Below the pieces are notes generated by a model. It had not been told where the DNA came from. It saw only the letters and a program-made list of their open reading frames with translations, and made no database searches. A stretch of DNA of 6,106 nt. Origin: an uncultured Collinsella sp. Its GTDB lineage: Bacteria; Actinomycetota; Coriobacteriia; Coriobacteriales; Coriobacteriaceae. Location of the stretch: the NCBI GenBank assembly GCA_934646965.1, contig CAKUEZ010000119.1:1-6106 (forward strand). Direction: 5' to 3'. A program made the position numbers and the translations under genes. Each line of letters begins with the position of its first letter. The first letter of the stretch is position 1. Below are positions 1-6,053 of this stretch, piece by piece.

Positions 1-112
1 CCACATCCATAATCCGACAAATAGGCCCAATGCTTGCACATTAGAACCGTATATAGTCGAAAGTATACCCCGAGCGGACGCAAACGGCCGAATTCCGGTT
101 ACGTTAACGCCT

Positions 113-150
113 CATACGGACATGGATATAGCCTAATCTCCATATCGGAC
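113..150. repeat. Imperfect direct repeat upstream of the PafB-like gene
   Basis: CATACGGAC at 113-121 is repeated as CATATCGGAC at 141-150, differing by one inserted T, with repeat starts 28 bases apart. A third CGGAC core lies at 75-79. The copies sit 42-80 bases before the ATG at 192, where a regulator site could lie. Chance similarity cannot be excluded at this length. Confidence 0.25.
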
Positions 151-182
151 TAAAATCATGACATCGAGCAACCTTCTCATGC

Positions 183-187
183 GAGGA
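183..187 (+). promoter_or_regulatory. Ribosome binding site of the PafB-like gene
   Basis: GAGGA lies four bases before the ATG at 192, slightly close but usable. It supports this start. The frame is closed upstream by TGA at 159-161 with no other ATG, GTG or TTG between, and the next in-frame alternatives fall inside the predicted HTH. Confidence 0.55.
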
Positions 188-191
188 TTCT

Positions 192-1214
192 ATGACGGCA
201 AGTACAACGACTGCGGCAAATAAAAAGGGTTCGGCGGAGCCGGGCTACGACAAAACCGCCCAGCGCATCCTCAATCTTTTCTTTGTGCTCAACAGTTCGC
301 CCGAACCGCTGAGCACCGAGCAAATCGTCCTAGATTCCGATTTGGGCTACGGATCGGGCAATATCGAATCGGACAAACGCAAGTTCCGTCGTGATCGCGA
401 AAAGCTGCTCGAGCGCGGCATCGTTATTAAGGAGGTGCGGGCACCCGGCGCCCAGGAGACCGAAGAAAGCACCTGGACGGTTGACCGCGACCACACGTTT
501 GCCGCCGGCGGCTTGATTACCGCCGATGACGCGGACATCCTTATGGACGCCATAGACCAGACGCTCGCCGCCGGATCGTCGACTTTTTTTACCCCGCTTG
601 CCGACATTCGGTCCAAGATCGCATACCTGACCGGCGAGACGGACGCCCCGGAGACGTCCGCCCGTCGCTCCCCTATGGTTGATGCCGTATGGAGTGCTTT
701 TGCCGAGCGCTGTGCGCTGCGCTTCCTATATCAAAACGGACGCGGGGAACAGCGCCAACGCACCGTCTGTGTCTACGGCATGTTCGAGCGCGAGGGCATT
801 TCGTATTTCTGCGGTCTGGACGATGCATCCGGTACCGTTAGGACATTTCGCTGCGACCGCATCGTCCGCGCCTGGAAGCCCTCTGGCTCCTACACCATCC
901 CCGGCGACTTTAACCTTAATGACCAGCTATTCTTTGAGTTCGATTTTTCCGACCGTGACCCCATCGCGGCTACATTCTCGTTTGCCGACGATACGCCGGC
1001 GGACATGGTCCGCGCCCTCACGCGAGGACGCGGAAACCTCGATCGCACTGGCGAAAGATGGATATGGACCGTTGACGTACGCGACTTAGATGCCGCCGCT
1101 TCATTTTGCATGAGGCACAGTGCCGACAGTATGAGACCCGTGGCGCCCGATGCGCTCAAACAGGCTTGGAATCGCCTTATCGAAAGGACGGTGAATGCCC
1201 ATGTCCGCGCGTAA
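192..1214 (+). CDS. WYL-domain transcriptional regulator, PafB-like (HTH-WYL-WCX)
   Basis: A 340-residue cytoplasmic DNA-binding regulator. After a low-complexity Ala/Thr/Ser-rich tail (residues 1-18), a winged helix-turn-helix covers about 20-85. It includes the segment KRKFRRDREKLLERGI (62-77), which matches the 'F-RDK-LR-LGI' pattern of PafB and related WYL proteins. The WYL domain spans about 165-235. The usual Trp-Tyr-Leu triad reads Ser204-Tyr205-Phe206, and the conserved arginine segment is TFRCDRI (218-224, Arg220). A WCX-type C-terminal domain fills about 255-335. Length fits the PafB family (about 330 residues). In mycobacteria PafB pairs with PafC to activate LexA-independent DNA-damage genes, and WYL domains are thought to sense nucleic acid ligands. 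Here the next gene encodes a PafC-like partner and overlaps this one by 20 bases, which suggests coupled translation and a heterodimer. The family call is strong. Equivalence to PafB in function is inferred, and a different WYL regulator is possible. Confidence 0.88.
   Translation: MTASTTTAANKKGSAEPGYDKTAQRILNLFFVLNSSPEPLSTEQIVLDSDLGYGSGNIESDKRKFRRDREKLLERGIVIKEVRAPGAQETEESTWTVDRDHTFAAGGLITADDADILMDAIDQTLAAGSSTFFTPLADIRSKIAYLTGETDAPETSARRSPMVDAVWSAFAERCALRFLYQNGRGEQRQRTVCVYGMFEREGISYFCGLDDASGTVRTFRCDRIVRAWKPSGSYTIPGDFNLNDQLFFEFDFSDRDPIAATFSFADDTPADMVRALTRGRGNLDRTGERWIWTVDVRDLDAAASFCMRHSADSMRPVAPDALKQAWNRLIERTVNAHVRA
1183..1188 (+). promoter_or_regulatory. Ribosome binding site of the PafC-like gene, inside the upstream gene
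   Basis: AAAGGA ends six bases before the ATG at 1195 and twelve before a second in-frame ATG at 1201. The spacing favours 1195. The site lies within the last codons of the upstream gene, consistent with translational coupling. Confidence 0.55.
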
Positions 1215-2118
1215 ACTCACGAGCGAGCAAAGGCTCTCGCGCGCCATCGACATCATGGAAGCCCTCTACGCCGCCGGCGAGAAGGGCATAGACCGCAATG
1301 AAATCTGCAGCCGATACGATATCACCGGCGCTTCACTCGACGAGATTGTCGGCATCGTTTCGACGCTCGCCGACCGAGAATCGGGAGCTCGCGTCATTTG
1401 CGAATGTCGCGACGACCGCATCATCCTTACAGGCGAAGCGGGCCGAGTGCTGCCGCTGCGTCTGAGCGCGGCAGAGGGCGCCGTACTCAATCACGAACTC
1501 GAATCGTTGGGCATTGAGCCGGCGACGGCAGCGCGCATCCGCCGCGCGCTCCTGCCCGAGAAGCTGGGATACAATCAGCGCGTTATCGACACCGTTGCGC
1601 GCGGCTCCCATTGGCAGCAGCTGAATTGCGCCATTCAGGACGGCGTTCGCTGCCGCATCACCTACCGCTCGCTTTGCGACGAGCACGCGCGGGAGCGTAC
1701 CGTTGACCCCCTGCGTATCACTACGAGCGGCGACAGCATGTACCTGATGGCTTGGGACACCGAGCGAGATGCAGAGCGTCGCTATCGGCTCGATAAAATT
1801 GAGGCGATCGTCTTGACTGAGGACTCGGTCGAACGGCATCACCCGAAGATTACGACTCTCCAAGACTCGCTTGCGAACGCAGGGCGTGAGGCAAAACTCG
1901 CGATGCCGTCCAATCTTGCCGCCAGCTTGGACTGGGCGGGCATCACGTCGGTCACCCAGGCTGGCGAGGATACGGCAATCGTGTCCGTTCACTATACGTC
2001 CGAGGTATGGCTATTTGCCCAAGTCATGGCAAAGGGCGGAGCCATCCGCATCATGGATGACCCCGCCCTATCGGAGCGCCTGTGCAATTATGCGGAGACG
2101 CTCATCTGCCAGCTCTAG
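1195..2118 (+). CDS. WYL-domain transcriptional regulator, PafC-like (HTH-WYL-WCX)
   Basis: A 307-residue regulator, partner candidate for the gene just upstream. An N-terminal winged-helix region (about 11-80) is followed by LPLRLSAAEGAVLNHELESL (86-105), which resembles the 'PLRLs-E--AL---L--L' linker region of PafC. The WYL domain covers about 140-205. Its triad is Met182-Tyr183-Leu184 in place of Trp-Tyr-Leu, and the basic segment is RRYRLDKI (195-202, Arg198). The WCX domain is about 225-307, with the typical VWLFAQVMAKGG segment (271-282). The recognition helix looks degenerate, which would fit a subunit that depends on its partner for DNA contact. The start at 1195 is chosen for its ribosome-site spacing; 1201 (two residues shorter) is the alternative. 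The TAG stop shares the CTAG at 2115-2118 with the stop of the convergent dinG gene. The domain call is firm. The PafC role rests on the tandem arrangement and the sequence pattern, without a database search. Confidence 0.86.
   Translation: MPMSARKLTSEQRLSRAIDIMEALYAAGEKGIDRNEICSRYDITGASLDEIVGIVSTLADRESGARVICECRDDRIILTGEAGRVLPLRLSAAEGAVLNHELESLGIEPATAARIRRALLPEKLGYNQRVIDTVARGSHWQQLNCAIQDGVRCRITYRSLCDEHARERTVDPLRITTSGDSMYLMAWDTERDAERRYRLDKIEAIVLTEDSVERHHPKITTLQDSLANAGREAKLAMPSNLAASLDWAGITSVTQAGEDTAIVSVHYTSEVWLFAQVMAKGGAIRIMDDPALSERLCNYAETLICQL
2115..2118. other. Shared palindromic CTAG: overlapping stop codons of convergent genes
   Basis: The plus-strand WYL gene ends with TAG at 2116-2118 and the minus-strand dinG ends with TAG read from 2117 down to 2115. 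The two coding regions therefore overlap by four bases on a palindrome. No intergenic sequence remains for an intrinsic terminator. Each transcript must end inside the opposing gene, or by a factor, and the 3' ends would be mutually antisense. Confidence 0.9.
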
Positions 2119-5009
2119 TGTCGTCGGTCATGCGCCTGTCGCCACAGCTGCAGGTAATGGCCGATCTGGGCCGATTCGATACGCTGATATGAGGTGGTGG
2201 GCAGCGACGTCAAAAACTTCTTGCCGTACCCCTTCGTTACCAAGCGAGGATCCGCCAAGATCAGCACGCCGCTATCGGTCGACGAGCGAATCAGGCGTCC
2301 CGCAGCCTGCTTAACCTCGAGCACTGCCTCGGGCAGCGAATATCGTGCCCAGGCACGGTCTTCGCGCAGGTTGCGCTCACAGGAGAGCGGGTCAGTGGGG
2401 CTGGAGAACGGCAGCTTGGGAATGATGACGCAGCGCAGCGTCTCGCCGCTGGCATCGAAACCCTCCCAGAAGGCCTTGAGGGCGAAAAGCGATGAGGTCG
2501 GCTCGTTAATGAACCGGTCGCGCAAGCGGCGCGGCGACGAGTTGCGCTGTTGGCAGCTGAGCTCCAGACCTGCTCGCGCGAGCTTGGGCTCTACGCGGGC
2601 ATACAGGTCTTCCATGTCGCGCCGGTTGGTAAACAGCGTGAGTACCGATCCGCCCATGGCGAGATGCGCATCGACCAGTACATGTTCAAGGGATGCCAGG
2701 TATGCCTCGCGGTCGCGTGGATCGGGAATATCCCCGGCAACGACCACGGCCATGTTCGAATCGAAGTCATAGCTCGAATCCAAATGTAGCGACGATGACG
2801 TCGAAGCACCGATGCGATCGAGGCCGACGGCGTGGTTAAAGTGTTCGAAGCTCTTGGAGACCGTCATGGTCGCCGAGGCAAAGATGGCCGTGTGGACCTC
2901 GGGCAGCCACTCGGTCGCCAGAGCTTCGCCAATGTCGATGCGCTCAGCGGTCATCGACTCGCCACCGGCACGTAGGCGACGGTTGACCTGAAGCGAGTAC
3001 ACATAGTGCTCGTCAGTGCCCTCAATGATGAGCTTGAGGTTCTCGGCCAGCTCGTGCAGGCGGCGGGAGATATCGCCCAAGTCGACAACGACCTCGGGCT
3101 TGTCGGTGGCAACAGCCTGCACCAGCGCATCGACGCTCTTGTCCGCTTGCTCCAAGGCGTCGATGGCGGTATGGGCCGACGGCAAAAAGTCATGCCAGTC
3201 GTCCGACTCGCGCAGCTCCGGGCCTATCCACAGGTTCGCGTTGTCATAGCCACCGCGGGCGCGACGGCCAAGCTCGCGCACGCCATCAAACACGTCGGCG
3301 ATCGCCATGCTCGCACGTGCGACGGTGGACGTCGCCTTGGCAGTAAGTCCCAGGTAGAGCGTAGAGCCCTCGGATGTCGCCAAATCGTGGGAGACTTGGC
3401 TCAGCGCGCCAGCGCTTGAGCCACCCAGGCGCTCAAACAGAACGCGCGACTCATCTGCCGAGACCACGCGTGCCCACTGACGGCGCGCCTCGCGCTCAAT
3501 GGAATGGGCCTCGTCGATTACCCAATGGCGAATCGGAGGCAAAATCCTGCCCTCGGCCGCAACGTTGCGAAACAGCAGGGAATGGTTGGTAACCACCACA
3601 TCGGCATGCGCGGCACGGCGGCGGGCACCGTGGACCAGGCATTTATCGGGGAAGAACGGGCAGAGGCGACGGGCACACTCGCGCGATGCCGTCGTAAAGT
3701 CGGGACGGTTGACGCTGCGCCAGCGAATGCCAAGCGAATCAAGGTCGCCGTCAGCCGACTGACATACATAGGCCATGATCACGGCGACTGCCGTAAGCGT
3801 GTCGGCTGGATCGCGCTTGGTGGTAATTTCGACTTGGCCGCGACTCATGCGCTCGAGCTTGCGCAGGCACGGATAGTGGTCGTAGCCCTTGAGTGCGCAA
3901 AACGACAGGCCGTCAGGCAGTTGCTCGGCAAGTTTTGGCAGCTCATGATACATAAGCTGATCGGCGAGGTTATTCGATTTGGTCGCAATGCCAACCGTGA
4001 TGTTGTTGCGGCGCGCCGCCTCGGCGAAAGGCACCAGATAGGCCATCGATTTACCGACACCTGTCCCCGCCTCGATCACACGGTGCGTTCCCGTAACAAG
4101 CGCGTCGCGAACCTCAAGTGCCATCGCAATCTGCTCGTCGCGCGGCTCGTAGGTGGGATACATGCGATTGACCAGACCGCCCGGGGCATAGTCCGCCTCG
4201 ATCTCCTCACGACTCGGCATCTTGAGGACCGGCAGCTCGTCGGCGTCCACCCGGTCATCGGCGCGATCGGCCTTGAGCACATCGGCGCGGGCGGCGCTGA
4301 GGGAGAAGATAGAACCGGGGTTCTGCCCCGCTAAGAACGAGAAGATGGGACGATAGGACCAAGGCACATCGGGGTGCATATCGGCCAGGCGCGCCATGAG
4401 GCCCTGGGGCAAGTCGGTGAGCGCCACGAGCAGCACACGCCATACGCCGCACAAAGCGTCGACGTCGGCGTTGGCGCGGTGCGACACCGAGTCGCATCCA
4501 AACAGATCGGCCATAAAGGACAGTTTGTGTGAGGCCAGCCGAGGCAGCGCTATGCGCGACAGCGCCAGCGAATCGATCCAGATATCGCTTACGTTGACGC
4601 CGCCTTTGACCGACTCGATAAACGAGCGGTCGAACGTGGCGTTATGTGCGATCACCGGGCAACCACCGACAAAATCGGCGAGAGCGGCAACGGCCTCCAC
4701 GGCCGACGGGGCATCTGCCACATCGGCATTCGTAATACTCGTGAGCTCGGTAATCTCGGCGGGAATCAGCTGTTTGGGATGCACGAAGGTATCGAAACGG
4801 TCAACGACCTCGCGGCCCGAAAGGCGGGCCGCCGAGATCTCGATCAGCTCATTGTCCTGCACCGAAAGACCCGTGGTCTCGGTATCGAGGACGATAACGT
4901 CTTCCTCGATGAGGCCGAAGGACTGCGTTTTGGCGCGTTCGGCGAGCGTGGCATAGGCATCGATGACAAACTGCGGCGTTCCTGACGAAACCGCGTCCTC
5001 GATTAGCAT
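2115..5009 (-). CDS. dinG: DinG-family helicase with N-terminal DEDDh 3'-5' exonuclease and a probable Fe-S cluster
   Basis: A 964-residue XPD/DinG-type superfamily 2 helicase, expected to unwind DNA 5'-3' during repair and R-loop or G4 clearance. The DnaQ-like exonuclease domain (about 36-190) has LDTETTGL (41-48, Asp42/Glu44), HNATFDRSF (122-130, Asp127) and HRANAD (177-182, His177/Asp182), a complete DEDDh set. The helicase part has YEPRDEQ (287-293), Walker A EAGTGVGKS (313-321), DEAH (499-502), SATM (712-715), FWEGFD (847-852) and QAAGRLIR (901-908). Cysteines 381, 445, 450 and 457 sit where E. coli DinG binds its 4Fe-4S cluster, in the contexts KGYDHYPC and ECARRLCPFFPDKC. Length suits exonuclease-bearing DinG proteins; E. 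coli DinG, at about 716 residues, lacks the nuclease. The ATG at 5009 overlaps the ddl stop by seven bases and has only a weak ribosome site, so translation is probably coupled to ddl. No residue of a catalytic motif appears missing. Confidence 0.95.
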   Translation of the reverse strand: MLIEDAVSSGTPQFVIDAYATLAERAKTQSFGLIEEDVIVLDTETTGLSVQDNELIEISAARLSGREVVDRFDTFVHPKQLIPAEITELTSITNADVADAPSAVEAVAALADFVGGCPVIAHNATFDRSFIESVKGGVNVSDIWIDSLALSRIALPRLASHKLSFMADLFGCDSVSHRANADVDALCGVWRVLLVALTDLPQGLMARLADMHPDVPWSYRPIFSFLAGQNPGSIFSLSAARADVLKADRADDRVDADELPVLKMPSREEIEADYAPGGLVNRMYPTYEPRDEQIAMALEVRDALVTGTHRVIEAGTGVGKSMAYLVPFAEAARRNNITVGIATKSNNLADQLMYHELPKLAEQLPDGLSFCALKGYDHYPCLRKLERMSRGQVEITTKRDPADTLTAVAVIMAYVCQSADGDLDSLGIRWRSVNRPDFTTASRECARRLCPFFPDKCLVHGARRRAAHADVVVTNHSLLFRNVAAEGRILPPIRHWVIDEAHSIEREARRQWARVVSADESRVLFERLGGSSAGALSQVSHDLATSEGSTLYLGLTAKATSTVARASMAIADVFDGVRELGRRARGGYDNANLWIGPELRESDDWHDFLPSAHTAIDALEQADKSVDALVQAVATDKPEVVVDLGDISRRLHELAENLKLIIEGTDEHYVYSLQVNRRLRAGGESMTAERIDIGEALATEWLPEVHTAIFASATMTVSKSFEHFNHAVGLDRIGASTSSSLHLDSSYDFDSNMAVVVAGDIPDPRDREAYLASLEHVLVDAHLAMGGSVLTLFTNRRDMEDLYARVEPKLARAGLELSCQQRNSSPRRLRDRFINEPTSSLFALKAFWEGFDASGETLRCVIIPKLPFSSPTDPLSCERNLREDRAWARYSLPEAVLEVKQAAGRLIRSSTDSGVLILADPRLVTKGYGKKFLTSLPTTSYQRIESAQIGHYLQLWRQAHDRRH
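4812..4832. repeat. Perfect 8-bp GC-only hairpin inside dinG
   Basis: GCGGCCCG (4812-4819) and CGGGCCGC (4825-4832) are exact reverse complements around a five-base loop. They lie over dinG codons for residues 60-66, between exonuclease motifs I and II. No T-run follows on either strand, so it is not a standard intrinsic terminator. The Ala-Ala-Arg...Gly-Arg codons of a GC-rich gene could produce it by chance. Confidence 0.4.
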
Positions 5010-5968
5010 GCAATGCCCGCTCGACGAAGGCCCATACGGATCAGGCTGTCGCAGACCTGCGGGAATGTCATGTCGTCGGTATGGCGAATCTCATCCGGAT
5101 ACAGCGACGTATCGGTCATGCCGGGAATGGTATTGGTCTCGAGGATAATGGGGCCGTCCTCGCTCACGATAAAGTCGCTGCGCGAGATGCCCAGGCAACC
5201 GAGAGCCTTGTGGGCGGCACAGGCAAGTTCCTGGGCGCGGGCGTAATTCTCGGGCGAAATCTGCGCCGGAATGCGATGGATGTCCGTGGGGTCGACGTAC
5301 TTCACGTCCAGATCGTAGAACTCGCAGTCCTCGGGCTTACGGATCTCGACAATCGGCAGAGCACGCACGTCGTCCTCGCCGTACACGCCGACGGTGATCT
5401 CGGTTCCCTCGATGCACTTCTCGACCAACACTTTGTCGCCGTACTCAAACGCCTTGGCGATGGCCGCCGGCAGCTCGGAGGGCTCATGGACCAGGGAAAT
5501 GCCATAGCTGGAACCGTTGACGGCCGGCTTTACAAAGCAGCGCTCGCCGCAAACCTCGACGATATGATCGACATCGACCTCATCGCCTACCTCGAGTGCG
5601 AGACCGGGGGCAATGGGAATGCCCGCCTTGGCGTACAGGAGCTTGGAGACCTCCTTGTCCGCACCGCAGGCGCTTGCAAGCACACCGGAGGCCGTGTAGG
5701 GGATACCCAGGGTCTCCATGGCACCCTGCATGGCACCATCCTCACCGCCGGCGCCGTGCATGGCGATAAACGCCACGTCAAAACCGCCGGTCGCCATGGT
5801 TACCATAAAATCATCGGCGGCCGTGTCGAGCAGCTCCACCGAGGTGTAGCCGGCTTCCTTCAGGGCCACCACGACGTTCTTTCCCGAATTGAGCGAGATC
5901 TCGCGCTCGGCGGAATGACCGCCCGCCAAGACCGCTACGTGCATGTTCTCTAGGCTTTTACCCGGCAT
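5003..5968 (-). CDS. ddl: D-alanine--D-alanine ligase
   Basis: A 321-residue ATP-grasp enzyme that joins two D-alanines with ATP, giving the dipeptide that MurF adds to the peptidoglycan precursor in the cytoplasm. Visible family motifs are GGHSAEREISLNSG (16-29, Glu21 matching E. coli DdlB Glu15), HGAGGEDGAMQG (71-82), KPAVNGSSYGIS (147-158, the serine loop), FYDLDVKY (217-224), RSDF (263-266) and ILETNTIPGMT (275-285). Asp265, Glu277 and Asn279 are the expected metal ligands. Lys223-Tyr224 match DdlB Lys215-Tyr216, so D-Ala rather than the D-lactate specificity of VanA-type ligases is predicted. Length is normal. The start at 5968 has a strong ribosome site; the internal ATG at 5944 (Met9) would leave the motifs intact but lacks comparable support. 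It is the first gene of a likely ddl-dinG operon and is divergent from the gene at 6054. No murC, murF or ftsQ neighbour is in the window. Confidence 0.96.
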   Translation of the reverse strand: MPGKSLENMHVAVLAGGHSAEREISLNSGKNVVVALKEAGYTSVELLDTAADDFMVTMATGGFDVAFIAMHGAGGEDGAMQGAMETLGIPYTASGVLASACGADKEVSKLLYAKAGIPIAPGLALEVGDEVDVDHIVEVCGERCFVKPAVNGSSYGISLVHEPSELPAAIAKAFEYGDKVLVEKCIEGTEITVGVYGEDDVRALPIVEIRKPEDCEFYDLDVKYVDPTDIHRIPAQISPENYARAQELACAAHKALGCLGISRSDFIVSEDGPIILETNTIPGMTDTSLYPDEIRHTDDMTFPQVCDSLIRMGLRRAGIAC

Positions 5969-5975
5969 GGGCAGA

Positions 5976-5984
5976 CTCCTCCTC
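5976..5984 (-). promoter_or_regulatory. Strong ribosome binding site of ddl
   Basis: Read on the minus strand this is GAGGAGGAG, a near-ideal Shine-Dalgarno. Its AGGAGG (5983 to 5978) lies nine bases before the ATG at 5968. It decides the start at 5968 over the internal ATG at 5944. Confidence 0.75.
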
Positions 5985-6000
5985 TATAATTTCTGCAGCT

Positions 6001-6022
6001 GATACCATATTGTAGCGATACC
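6001..6022. repeat. GATACC direct repeat flanking the candidate ddl -10 box
   Basis: GATACC occurs at 6001-6006 and 6017-6022, 16 bases start to start, with the candidate minus-strand -10 hexamer between them (6009-6014). That placement would suit an operator, but two six-base copies can occur by chance and no regulator is recognised. Confidence 0.22.
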
Positions 6023-6038
6023 GTCTACGTTTCCCCAA
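6009..6038 (-). promoter_or_regulatory. Candidate ddl-dinG promoter
   Basis: On the minus strand TACAAT (6014 to 6009) matches the -10 consensus at five of six bases. TTGGGG (6038 to 6033), 18 bases upstream, keeps the TTG of a -35. Transcription would begin near 6002, giving a leader of about 35 bases with the strong ribosome site. The -35 is weak, so this is tentative. Confidence 0.35.
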
Positions 6039-6042
6039 AATC

Positions 6043-6048
6043 GAAAGG
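6043..6048 (+). promoter_or_regulatory. Ribosome binding site of the partial gene at 6054
   Basis: GAAAGG ends five bases before the ATG at 6054, a usable Shine-Dalgarno that supports a real translation start there. Confidence 0.5.
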
Positions 6049-6053
6049 CTTCC

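Larger units (their letters stand above)
1..191. other. AT-richer leader region upstream of the WYL gene pair
   Basis: No convincing gene lies here. Frame 2 on the plus strand is open from the window edge to a TAA at 134-136. Its codons (several ATA, TTA, CGA and AGG, and far fewer G/C third positions than the genes downstream) do not match the neighbours, so it is probably non-coding. CAT triplets at 4-6 and 8-10 could be the ATG of a divergent minus-strand gene running out of the window, but neither has a strong ribosome binding site. Promoter-like elements are weak: TATAGT at 52-57 and TAAAAT at 151-156 each match five of six bases of a -10 box, and neither has a good -35 at 16-18 bases. 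Small palindromes are GAATTC (90-95) and CGTTAACG (102-109). The leader probably carries the promoter for the two downstream genes, but I cannot place it firmly. Confidence 0.5.
5969..6053. other. Divergent intergenic region between ddl and the gene at 6054
   Basis: These 85 bases must hold the promoters of both divergent genes unless one is transcribed from farther away. They contain the ddl ribosome site, a perfect TATAAT on the plus strand (5985-5990, without a recognisable -35 at 16-18 bases), a minus-strand TACAAT (6014 to 6009), and two GATACC copies. No small gene is evident. Confidence 0.6.

Noticed and set aside
52..69. GTATA...TATAC inverted repeat and TATAGT as an operator or promoter
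   Set aside because: The stem is only five bases, and no -35 lies at a workable distance (TTGCAC at 34-39 leaves just 12 bases).
2..136. Frame open from the window edge to TAA, possible 3' end of an upstream gene
   Set aside because: It uses many ATA, TTA, AGG and CGA codons with low G/C at third positions, unlike the neighbouring genes. It is probably chance in an AT-richer spacer, though a gene tail cannot be fully excluded.
158..223. 21-codon leader-peptide-like ORF overlapping the start of the PafB-like gene
   Set aside because: It has no good ribosome site, no run of regulatory codons and no attenuator-like hairpins.
1333..1992. Minus-strand open frame (219 codons) inside the PafC-like gene
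   Set aside because: It is opposite a gene with clear WYL and WCX domains, and no domain or ribosome site supports it.
3504..4334. Long plus-strand open frame (276 codons) opposite dinG
   Set aside because: It lies antisense to the helicase coding region with all its motifs, has no recognisable domain, and is the type of mirror frame produced by GC-rich codon bias.
5081..5953. Long plus-strand open frame (290 codons) opposite ddl
   Set aside because: It is antisense to a complete D-Ala-D-Ala ligase. The composition (many Gly, Asp, Leu and His) is typical of a shadow frame, and no family is recognised.
5003..5968. VanA-type D-Ala-D-Lac ligase or vancomycin-resistance locus
   Set aside because: The Lys223-Tyr224 pair in FYDLDVKY matches ordinary Ddl, and no vanH, vanX, vanR or vanS neighbour is present.
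5985..5990. Perfect TATAAT as the plus-strand promoter of the gene at 6054
   Set aside because: No -35 or extended -10 is found upstream, and the hexamer adjoins the purine-rich ddl ribosome site. It is noted only as a weak possibility.
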